Shown here one piece after another: positions 1 through 9,238 of a stretch of DNA of 64,000 nt. Location of the stretch: NCBI GenBank assembly GCA_033725935.1, contig MU867142.1, forward strand, positions 21,146 to 85,145, written 5' to 3'. The notes beneath the pieces are model-generated. The model searched no databases. It was given only the letters and a program-made list of their open reading frames with translations, and was not told the origin of the DNA. The stretch comes from Cladorrhinum sp. PSN259. Its lineage: Eukaryota; Ascomycota; Sordariomycetes; Sordariales; Podosporaceae. The position numbers were made by a program, and so were the translations under genes. The stretch's first letter is position 1, and the number at the start of each line of letters is the position of its first letter.

Positions 1-969
1 AAAGTTCATTCTAGGAAAGAGGTCTTTTGATGGTCACAAGGTGCGAAGGATTTCAAGGACTGGCTGTGAGGATTGCGGGGTATCTGCGTAACAGTATTGA
101 TTGTTGGAACAAGTGGCACGGGCTAAATTAGTATGGGAGCGTAGGTATTGTATAACACTGCTTTTATTAGGTACATCCCTGTCCCGCACGGGCCGTGGTC
201 TTTCCTGACAGCAAAAGGGATACTGTCGGCGTATCCGTATTCTCTTAGGTGGCAAAAGTTTGACCGGTGTTCCGTGTCACACTTGGACTGCGAGTCTTTG
301 GCGAATGGGAACGAGAAGACTCGAACCGGATATGACGCCATCATATACTATATCTCCACACAGCGCAAGAATGTCAGTTTCAGTGATGACGTAGATCGTT
401 GCAAGCCCATCAAAAGTCTTTGCAATCTCGTATTGTTTCCACTTTGATCACGACAAGTTCCTTGCGCTAAAGCAAGACCCGGCGCCCCGGATCGCTAACG
501 CTAAGAGCAGGGATGTCCTGTATTGGCGTCCCCTTTAGCGTTCCAAGATTCACTCTCCCATCTCTTGGGAATTGCATGTAGACTCGGTTCATCCGAACAA
601 AACCGCTTCTTGTTCAGGGAAGGTTTGCTCTCCAAATGCTCGAAAATGAGATGTCGTGATCAGCAAACCGATAACTATCTGTAAATGCCTCGTCCTAAAC
701 CCGAAAGAAAGAAAGAGAGTCTACATATTTTCTTTAAACACCTTCCTTACCCCGGCTCAGGCGATAGCGCCACCAATCACGGCTGAATATCGGTCTGAAC
801 GAACACAGCTCCCTCCGAGACACCGCTGCCTGACCCCTGGATTACGGGCTCGAAAGGATTTTAAAACCATGTTTTCCACAATACTTTCCCCTTTTCGCTC
901 GATGTCACTTTTGACAGTCAGGATGAGCTCACATTTTACTTCACGTCGATACTGAGTAAGACAACCAAG
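1..969. other. Intergenic, no gene supported
   Basis: Only short overlapping open frames on both strands are present, without recognisable domains or convincing splice structure. It is the upstream region of the rhodopsin-domain gene that begins at 970. I see no repeat or RNA gene here. Confidence 0.5.
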
Positions 970-2280
970 ATGGATTTCTCGCCATCAGCAAACGCATCCG
1001 CCAAGTCGACCGCTTCGACCGGCATCGGCGGGACGGGCCCGAACCAGATCGCCGCCGCCTTTGCTACCTGGACGATTGCGTGCGCTTGCGTGTGTCTAAG
1101 GATGTGGACCCGGGCCAAGATTGTTGGTGTATTTACGATATCGGACTGGGTTATCGTTCTTGCTCTGGTATCGTCCAACCCCTCCTCACCCCGCTTCATC
1201 TGGGCGCCGGGAAAGAACCGTGCTGATAATATCAGGCGGCCGCCTTGGGACAATGCATCAGCAAGATTGAAGAGTGCTTGCACGGGATGGGCAGACACGT
1301 CCAAGATATTGACTTTGCTACCGAGTCGTTTGATCTGCTTCGGGTACGTTATTTCCTGCCCGTCACCGACAATAATCCATCGGCGTCTAATACGGAGCAG
1401 GCATGGTGGTATTCGCTCCTCACATATAACCTCACGCTAGCCTTCACCAAGATTTCCATCTGCCTTTTATATCTTGACATCTTTACCTTGCCCCGAGCTC
1501 GGACTGCCTGTTTCATTCTTCTGGGCGTCGTTCTCCTATCCAGCCTCTGGGCAATCATTGCCGTAGTGACGGCCACAATCCCGCTCCGGGCGATATGGGA
1601 TATCAAAATGAAGCCGACTTTTGTGCAGAGCTATGCGGTTTGGTGGTCATTGGCTGGGTATGTGCTGTACATCTAAATCTTTCTTTGCTGCATCAACTAA
1701 TGTATTAGGTTCGCTCTCTTGACCGACATTCTCATCTTTACCTTTCCTATTCCCATGATTGCCCCGCTTAATCTTTGCCGTCGACAAAAGATTCTCGTGG
1801 TGGGAACATTTGCAATTGGATTCTTGTATGTCATCCCCCCGCTTCATGATGAGCCCATGCTTATTCTGTGCTAGCGTCTGTACCGTCTCCATTATCCGGC
1901 TCATCATCCTCATCCGGCTCGTCATCGTCGTCCGATCGAAACAAACCCACAATCTGGATTTTACATATAACAATACCACGATAACATACTGGAATGTGAT
2001 AGAGATCCACACAGGGATCGTGGTTGCGTGTCTGATGACGCTAAAGCCGTTTGTCGCCCGTTTCTTTCCGAATCTATTAGATCCGAGGCGTGCGTCCGAT
2101 ACTATGGGGGAGATTGCCTCGGAAAATCCATTGACGATTGGCTCAAAACCGACAGGTGCGGTCTTGGCAGGAATTCTGGGAGGTCGAAAGACGGAGGAGG
2201 AGCAAGGAGATGAGATCACGATGCAGGATTTAGAGAGTCGGAATGATAGCACAGTAGGTTTGAACGGGAGGAACCGGTAA
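970..2280 (+). CDS. Integral membrane protein, fungal rhodopsin domain (SAT4-like), gene 1
   Basis: Model: exons 970-1167, 1236-1343, 1401-1657, 1709-1825 and 1875-2280, giving 361 residues. All four introns have GT..AG ends, and every junction keeps one frame; the 57-nt second intron could be read through but removing it restores the family pattern. The product has about seven hydrophobic segments: one near residues 25-45, then YNLTLAFTKISICLLYLDIF, a run of small/aliphatic residues, LTDILIFTFPIPMI and IEIHTGIVVACLMTLKPF, followed by a polar cytoplasmic tail. The order and the P-I-P and 'IE(I)xxGI' motifs are those of the fungal 7-TM rhodopsin-domain family (the group with SAT4 and PTH11-like proteins). 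It is expected in the plasma membrane; substrate or ligand is unknown. Two further members lie at 28498-30004 and 34947-36057. Confidence 0.85.
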
Positions 2281-2543
2281 AAGTAATATATATCCTCATT
2301 CTAAGAATTCATGCAGTTTGACACGTATTGATGACTAATTAACTATTGAGAGGACCTAAAACGAAATGGCGTCGGGGATATGCAAATTGGTATGGGGAAT
2401 GCCTTTAAAATACGAAAATTAATAAAAAGAAACAGGCGACGTGAAAGGTCTTAAAGCGCCTAGGTATCTAATTTACAATAGACCAACATAAGAAGAGATG
2501 AAAGTGCAGTGAATGCAAGTTGAGGACGGGTTGCCCATTACCT

Positions 2544-3152
2544 TTAAGGGGGGATATGAGAGAACAAAATCAGCCTCCGATCGCCTCGCCAATCTCTTCG
2601 AGCAGATCGAATCTCAGGGACTTCCATCTCAAACGTCTCTTCATCTTTGTCAGTGTCGTTTTCGCTCCGCGGGGAAATCACCCAAAAGTCGCCTTGTCCA
2701 CCGTCCGAGAGAAGACTGACAATGTCCCAAGTAGAGCGGAGATTGAAGGCGCTCACGTAGAGCGGCCTTTTACCACGATTCTCAACCGCAAGTTCCCATT
2801 CATCATCGTTCTTGAGCGTCAAAATACGGTTTACAGGAGAAGGAGTTACTGTAAGTTGAAAGGACTCTTCGAACGCCAGATTTGGATCTCGATTTTCGAT
2901 GTTCCGAAAGAATTCGAATGCCGAGACGTGGCGCAATAGTTCCAAGGCTGCGCCATCTGGAGAATATTCCAGACCTCGAGGGATGGTCGGTAAACTGTCG
3001 ATTCGCTGGTGTGATTTACCGAAAACCTCGTACTTATTTTGATTCTCCTCACTAATTCTCGTCAGAATGCCGGTGCAAGTATGGGATCTACTGCCTGAAT
3101 CTCCTGCAGTCTCGTTTGTGGGATTTATTACAACCGATAACGACGGGCCCAA
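2544..3152 (-). pseudogene. C-terminal remnant of a caspase-domain (C14-like) protein
   Basis: One open frame of about 200 codons on the minus strand ends at a TAA at 2541-2543 but has no ATG at its head; the first codons follow a TGA near 3156. The product resembles the C-terminal region that follows the peptidase domain in fungal caspase-like proteins: a stretch ending in FRNIEN, then WELAVENRGKRPLYVSAFNL, an S/T-W-x-I segment and an acidic tail. No caspase His/Cys core is present. The missing 5' part would lie in the RIP-mutated block that starts just upstream (after about 3340), so the gene looks truncated there. The family assignment is from memory of the motif pattern and is only moderately certain. 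Confidence 0.45.
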
Positions 3153-3339
3153 GTTTCAGAAAGAAGTGGATGCTTTGCTCTCTAAGGCCCAAGAGAGAAC
3201 TGGGGTCCCCCAAGGGAATAGTAACATATCGGAACAACTTCAGAACTGCAACATCACACTGACTTCTGTAGCGAGCATTGCGACCTTATATATAAGAGCT
3301 CAGGCCCAGACGGATAGGTATTAATGAGTCTTAGACATA

Positions 3340-5240
3340 GCTCCCTATAGCAGACGTAAGCGGCCGAAGAGATTAAGATAATTATATCGATAAAGGAGAC
3401 GGCGGTTAATGATATAATTATAGCGATAAACGATTAGTCGGCCGAGGTTAGTGCTTAGCTAGAAGCGCTTATCCTAGCCGAGCTAGACGAGGGTAAAACG
3501 GAAGCCGATTAGGTAAGCGCGACCAAGTAGGTTACGATAGAAAAGAAAGCTTTAGGCAAATTACGCATGCTATTTAAGGAACTGCTTTTAATGATCTAGG
3601 TAGTAGCCGCAAATGCCTAAGTAGGCTAGGGAACCACGGTTACCTTTGGAAGCAATAATAATAGCTAGTAGGTAGGAGTCAATAGCGGCGCTATCAGTGC
3701 TACGTTTAGGGAAAGGAGGTAAATCTTGTATATATGTTCCTATTACTTGCTTTATTATTTAAGGACAACGCTTGAATCTATTTATATAGCTATTAAACTC
3801 TTATAATACGAATAGTACTGTCGATTCAGAACTTTATAGCTTCGAAATGTTATTAATACCTATCCCGGGCCATTACGTGCATTATAGAGCTATAGAGTAG
3901 CTGCTGCGTACGGATATACTATAATATAGCGGATAAATGGACTAGCCTCTTTCTTACCTTTAAATCGTTATTTCGTAAGTACGGTAGTATTAAAGTCGGA
4001 GGACGTTTATATACGGTCTAAACGTAGGTTATACGAGCATATATTTAAATAGTATAAGGATGGAGGGTTATAAGGAAATAAGTGAACGGCAGTCTTTATA
4101 CCTATGCTAACCGCTAACCGCTAACCGCCTATAATTATATAAAGGTCTTATTTGCGCCTTCCGGAACTTTTTTAACTTAAGTTTACTTTAGCTTCTATTT
4201 AATATATACTTAAAGAGCGCTTAAAAGCAAATACGATATAATAAGTCGGCTAAAAAGTCTCGAAAATGCTAGGAATACGAGTTTAAACCTAAAGGTCTAT
4301 ATTTTTATCGATCCTTAGAAACCATGCCGTAGCGACCAAGACTATATAGCCTTAGGCTCTCCTTTCTAATACCAACACCTTATAACCTCTTTTTATTTTT
4401 TAGGTCTCTAGGATAGCTCGGCTCCCTTCTATAATAGCTTAGGATCTTTTATACGATATTTGTTTCTAAAAGAGAGCTTAGCTAATTACGAGCTTTTCCC
4501 TTTCCGTACCTATTTTAATAAGAGATTAAAGGTATTAGGCTCTCTATTCCGCTATTAATTACCTAAAGGCCTCTTTATTTACGATTGCCTTTCTAAGCTT
4601 ATATAAGATATAGGCTCTAGGTAAGCCTATTTTTGGCAGCGTGATAGAGCCCTTAGGTTAATGCCGACGACAAATACTCCCTATATTTAATCTATTATAG
4701 TTGTTCCTAAAGGTTGCTTAAATAATGGAGATAGGCGTAGTATATTAGCGTTATTAGGCAGTAAAGGCATAAGATATTCTTAAGGCTTATTGAGGTCGGA
4801 TTTATAGACTATTTAGTTGGTTATAATAACTTTATTTTAGATGGTTTTACGGGGGCGAGATAGCTGGTTTATCTTTAATCGTTAAACTCGTTAAAATCGA
4901 TCTAATTTAGCTATATATTAAGATAGTGGTACTTTAGACCTAGGAGGCTGCCGTAGTTAGGAAAAGGGAAGGGTAACCTAATCTCCTAGCTTAAAGTTAT
5001 AATTAGCTATATCCTTTATTGAGTTCTTTTAGTATAAAACGTTAGTGCTATGATTAAAGATCCTAACCGTCTAGTGCGCTATATCCTTTAAGAATAGGCA
5101 AAACTTAGAACCGCTTATAGGCGGCCTCCCGTCGAGCGTCACGAAACTGGGCGGGATGCTAAAAATCTCCGTACCTTTTATATGAGAGGAAGTAAAGACG
5201 GAAGGTAATGTTAAGGATAAGTAGGGAATTTTATACCGTA
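3340..5240. repeat. A+T-rich RIP-mutated block
   Basis: The base composition drops sharply to A+T-rich, rich in TA dinucleotides, and every frame is filled with stops, mostly TAG and TAA. This is the classic appearance of repeat-induced point mutation, which changes C to T in duplicated DNA. A coding-like frame survives at 3360-3725. The rest (3730-5240) gave no recognisable protein in my reading. The block ends near a run of 19 G at 5254-5272. Confidence 0.7.
3360..3725 (+). pseudogene. RIP-broken N-terminal domain of an NLR-like protein
   Basis: A single frame (codons starting at 3423, 3426 and so on) stays protein-like for about 120 codons and is interrupted only by TAG or TAA, for example at 3435-3437. 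Reading those stops as Gln gives a helical region with many E, K, L and A residues, followed by VTFGSNNNS and VGVNSGAISATF. That ending resembles the linker found after the N-terminal helical domain (PigL-N or Helo-like) of fungal NACHT/NB-ARC proteins. No P-loop follows. I infer a fragment of an NLR-like gene that was duplicated and mutated. The family call is tentative. Confidence 0.4.
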
Positions 5241-5253
5241 ATTTGTCGATTGT

Positions 5254-5272
5254 GGGGGGGGGGGGGGGGGGG
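5254..5272. repeat. Homopolymer run of 19 G
   Basis: Nineteen consecutive G residues lie at the edge of the A+T-rich block. Such runs are unstable in sequencing and assembly, so the exact length is unreliable. Confidence 0.9.
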
Positions 5273-5279
5273 AGACGGG

Positions 5280-6080
5280 TTAGGGGCTGGCCTATTAAGT
5301 AATATATACCTGATACTCTTCCTTACTTCCTCCCTCGAGCTCGACCCGCGCCGGGAACGAACTAATACTACCTAAAACGGATTAGTATCCTACTTATTAG
5401 GATTAACGAGGAAGTTATGGAATGACAAATGAAACATCCTAACCGGGGATGTAGGAGAGTCCGGTATACTATTTTTATATCATGAATGACTTAACTGCGT
5501 GGAAATCAGCAAGTGGAAGACGAGGTGATTGAAATGCAAATGTTTTAGTGACGGTATATTGAGGATGTATATGTGTGAAAGCAAACTAGATATGAACCCG
5601 AGGTTGCAATTGCCCGTCGGTACTCTATGAGTCCAATCTATGATTATAGCTACGTCGATTGCAAATTAATCTACCGTAATCACGCGCATCCGTAGGTATG
5701 TTTGTGTGTGTGGTGTTTGTGGCGGTCAGGACCGGCCTTGGGACTTCGCTAATGCTTCCGAGTCCATTGTAAGGCTGGGTCAGCCACAGCAACCAGGTCG
5801 TACGAACTCGCTCTTGAGCACAAAGGGTACTTCCAACCACCGGCTGGTATTTGCCCTGGCCAGGAGGGCAAAGACCCACAGAACCACCTGGGGCAGAGAT
5901 GGCTGGGAAACCCCACAAAAAGGGGTCCAGGCCAGAGATGACAGTTTTAAACAACACAAGCAATTTTACAGCACCTTTTTAGCCCCCTATAAGTGGAACG
6001 TTATTGCAGACGCCCCACACTTCCTTAACTATGCTATCTAATCTAATTTACAAGCCACGTGCTAGGGCTGTGACAATTAT
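5280..6080. other. Intergenic, no gene supported
   Basis: The stretch is partly A+T-rich at its left end and of normal composition later. Overlapping open frames on both strands at about 5625-6041 show no recognisable domain and no consistent splice structure. I report no gene. Confidence 0.5.
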
Positions 6081-6082
6081 CA

Positions 6083-6857
6083 TCAGTTCCCCCCTTTAGG
6101 TCCTCTTTCAGCTCCCATTCTGAGCTCCTCCTTCAGCTCCTCCTTCAGCTCCTCCTTCAGCTCCTCCTTCAGCTCCTCCTTCAGCTCCCGCTTGAACGCC
6201 TGCTGCCGAGCCTGCTGCTGAGGCTGGGCACACTCTCTCATCAACGCTGAAGCATCTGAGTGTCGATCTTGGATTTTCCAAATAAAAGCTAGGTTGGTCA
6301 TGCTCGTCAGTGTATCTGGATGATCGGCTCCGAGCTTCGTCTTGCGAGTTTCCATCACCTGCATAAACAGCTTCTCAGCCTCCTCCCACCGGTCCTGCTT
6401 CCCGTATATCGACGCCAGGATCACCATACTCGTCAGCGTATCTAGATGATCGGCTCCGAGCTTTGTCTTGCGAGTTTCCATCACCTGCACAAACAGCTTC
6501 TCAGCCTCCTCCCACCGGCCCTGCTTATCCGTGTTTGGCAGCCTAGGACTGGGAGTCCGAAGTTGAACATCATTAGGCATGCTCAGAGGTGGTACCTGCT
6601 TCTTTACGGTATCCGGAGAGACTTGTTTATTCGACTTGATGACGGTTGTTCCATTCCTTTTATGAACCTTCCCGTGCCTTAATTGCCTTTGGTATGATGT
6701 CTTGCTGCGGGGCTCTTAGTAAGACGATATGAATATCTGGCAGTAGATAGGATGTAGCTTACGCCGTATCAAAATCTCTCTCTTTCTTCATCCCATCGGC
6801 GGAACAAAGTCTCTCGATGTCCTTACGATGCTCCTCCCAGTTTTTCTTTGGTGGCAT
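6083..6857 (-). CDS. Small Clr5-domain protein with two TPRs and a KEEL-repeat tail
   Basis: Model: exon 1 6857-6763, a 58-nt intron 6762-6705 (GTAAGC..GCAG), exon 2 6704-6083, giving 238 residues. Splicing joins MPPKKNWEEHRKDIERLC and DFDTAKTSYQRQLRHGKVHK into one unit that matches the fungal Clr5 domain (W-E-x-H-R-x-x-I-x-x-L, then DF-x-A-x-x-x-Y-x-x-x-L), although the central helix is shorter than usual. Residues about 75-165 hold two near-identical kinesin-light-chain-type TPR units (RWEEAEKLF, KLGADH, DTLTSM), as in the C-terminus of fungal NLR proteins. The tail is an (KEEL)n helix coded by a 12-bp tandem repeat. No NB-ARC domain lies between the Clr5 and TPR parts, so this is either a short adaptor-like protein or a deletion product of a Clr5-NLR-TPR gene. 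Confidence 0.65.
6124..6188. repeat. 12-bp tandem repeat coding (KEEL)n
   Basis: About five copies of a 12-bp unit (CTTCAGCTCCTC on the plus strand) lie in frame within the Clr5-TPR gene. Each unit codes K-E-E-L on the minus strand. Being a multiple of three, copy-number change would alter tail length without breaking the frame. Confidence 0.85.
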
Positions 6858-7383
6858 TTCTTAACTCCCCGAAGTATGGTCAGTAGTGATTCGTAAATTC
6901 TGCAACGGATGGAAAAGATAAATAAGATTAGAATAAAAGAGAGAAGAATAAGTAGTGTGAATGCTGAAAATATTAACCAGAAGAGATGTCTCTGTATTTA
7001 TAGACAGTCTGATGACATTGCAGTGCATGCCTATTGGCTGGTGGACAAACCATCAATGCACGGATTTATATACCCGTTTCAGACGTTGGCCGGGGTCTGT
7101 GGAACTTATCGGTACTCGCGGTTCGTCCTCTGCTTCTTTGCTTTCATCGATACCCAACGTAAGGTGCCGCTTGGTGGGCTGATGGGGTGAAGGCCCAGAC
7201 GTCTTCGCTAGGGTTATTTATTGACCCGGGCACCCAGGAGCGCGTAAATGAGCAATTATCGAATAACTTCATATATTTATATATATTGTTATAACCATAA
7301 CCGCCATTAATGTGTTGGCTTGGTTAGTAACCCCCGGCGGAGAGTTAATAAGCCCAAAGGTGTATTAAAAAACTGGACGTCCC
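6858..7383. other. Intergenic, upstream of the Clr5-TPR gene
   Basis: This is the presumed promoter side of the minus-strand gene at 6083-6857. Short plus-strand frames (6909-7190) have no recognisable domain. I see no repeat structure. Confidence 0.4.
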
Positions 7384-8356
7384 AAAGTCATGGCCAGGTA
7401 CATTAATGGCAATATACGGTTTACAATAACAGTTGTATATATTCAACAGTCCTACTACGGCCACAACCGTAGGTGAACGACTGCAACGGTTGCCAATATT
7501 GAACGGTTGTATCCAGCCTATCCGTTGTGAATGAAATAACCGTTGTGGGAGTTTTGACGTTGTAACTCCACAATACTGGGCCAGGCCAGGGTGCAAGTAG
7601 ATGAGGGCATTCCCAGAGGGCAGGAGGCGCCCAGCCACCTGCCTACACCCACACCCACACACAGGCAATGCCTTGGATCTCTGCATCTTCCAAGTGCTGG
7701 CCATCTTCCACTTCAACCACCATACGCACCACCACACACACCACCCGGCCACACACACCACCACACACACCACCATACACAGCACCGGCGATGGCATCGG
7801 CATACATGCCCACACCCACATATGCGCGGGCATGGCTTGCACACATGGCCATTGCACTGCACGCCCACACAGGCACAGGTATGGCACCCGCACCCACACA
7901 CCCACACACACACACACCCACACACCTACCCCCACACAGGCTTCCTGGCTTACAGACGTGCCAGAGACTAACCACATCTCTCATCCCAGGGCATCTCCAG
8001 CCAACCGATCCACGGCCACACACAGGCACGCAGGCAAGGTGATGGATACGGTGGATGGCTGGCTGGCTTGGTGGCAGGTAGGTATGTGGTGGGCAGGGGT
8101 TGTGGTACGTACTTGGGTACGTACCCCTGCTTTGATCCACTGCCTCCTGCAGGCTTCGGTACGTACCTCTCTTCAACCAATCAAATCTCTATATATTGCC
8201 GGTCCTGCATACAGAGTGGGCCACAACGCCCACAACGGTTGTCTCTCTCACAACGGTTGTGTGATTTACAACTGTTGTATTTCCTACACCCGTTGTGTAG
8301 AATCTTGCGATATTTAATTTCACAACTGTTGTATATACGCAACAGTTAAATAAACC
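7384..8356. mobile_element. Candidate non-autonomous DNA transposon with CAACNGTTG end arrays
   Basis: Both ends of this 1-kb segment are crowded with the palindrome CAACNGTTG or one-mismatch forms. Perfect copies are at 7484-7492, 8233-8241, 8251-8259, 8269-8277 and 8323-8331, with close variants at about 7428-7440, 7505, 7515-7540 and 8290. The extreme ends share AACAGTTGTATATA (left) and AACTGTTGTATATACGCAACAG (right, first 20 bases related), so they match in direct and, because of the palindromes, inverted sense. Such subterminal arrays are typical of transposase-binding sites in hAT-like and related elements. No transposase is coded; the middle is a CA-rich minisatellite. I could not fix terminal inverted repeats or a target duplication, so the borders are approximate. 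Confidence 0.4.
7640..7960. repeat. CACACC/CACACA-rich low-complexity minisatellite
   Basis: The plus strand is dominated by CACACA, CACCA and CACACC units with irregular spacers. It creates long but meaningless open frames on both strands (His/Thr/Pro-rich on plus, Cys/Val/Gly-rich on minus). I treat these frames as artefacts. Confidence 0.8.
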
Positions 8357-9238
8357 CTATTTTACCAGTAATATGATGGGCTGTCTGTCTGCTCTGCCTA
8401 CTCTTATCCTGACTTAGGTGGGGAGTTGCTCGGCGGGAATTCTATAAAAGGGGAGAGTGTAAATATCGCTCTTTAAACATCGTATTATTCTATTCATTAG
8501 TCTTCCGCATCCCCGCTGATTACTTCTGGCCGGGGATAGATCGTTTCCTTTTATAATTAATAGCTATTTTATCATAAAATAAGAGGCGAACTACATACCA
8601 AAACATCCGGCATAATAGGTAAGACATCCTTGTGTGAACGAAAGACGAAATCTCTTCGTGTCTTAGGGATCGAGATCGAGAAATAGATTCTAGCGCCGTA
8701 GCTTTAATGAAGCGTATATCCAGTTTTAACAAGCGTCTGCCATCGCTTCCGGAAATTTTCGCTGCTTCTATTCCTCTTCCGTGGTTGCTTGTAATGCTTT
8801 TTACATCTAGAATTATCTGGCAGTTCTAGTGTGGATTTTTCTGTCGTTGGCATCTGATTCTCTATGATTCTTTGCGAAGAAAGAAGTGCCTATGTAGAGC
8901 AGGTTTTATCGGTAATTGCGAGTAACCCTAAGTGAATCCTAGATTTAGGTGTCCGATCCGAGATATCTTAATGGATCCCAGGTGTATTAGTAAGTAAACG
9001 ATGATTAGGACGCAAGTAGGAAATGGTAGCGTTATGAGCCGAAATATATTTTAAAGGTGTGTAAACTTATACAGAGGAAGCCAAAAGTGCCTTTCCTTTC
9101 GTAGCAGCGGCGGTCGTTAAAGTAGACTTCGCCCTTTTATTAAAGTGCTAGTAAATAACTTACCTCTTTAATAGATCGTTTTCTTTATCTTTTAGGAAGA
9201 TCTTTATTTCTGGTCTTTCGACTAATCTATTTATGGAC
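8357..9238. other. Intergenic, increasingly A+T-rich
   Basis: No supported gene. The right half (about 8900-9238) becomes A+T-rich and stop-filled like the RIP-mutated blocks and directly abuts the LINE-type element. The sequence 5' of 9239 has no counterpart next to the second element copy. Confidence 0.4.

Noticed and set aside
3067..3324. 85-codon plus-strand frame (MPVQVWDLLPES...)
   Set aside because: Overlaps the minus-strand caspase-like frame, which has better family features; no domain recognised.
7640..7960. CRISPR-like or tandem spacer array
   Set aside because: Irregular CA-rich units without constant repeat length or unique spacers; the window is eukaryotic.
7601..8317. Long overlapping open frames on both strands (238 and 210 codons)
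   Set aside because: They arise from the CACACC/GTGTGG low-complexity tract, are His/Thr/Pro- or Cys/Val/Gly-rich and lack any domain.
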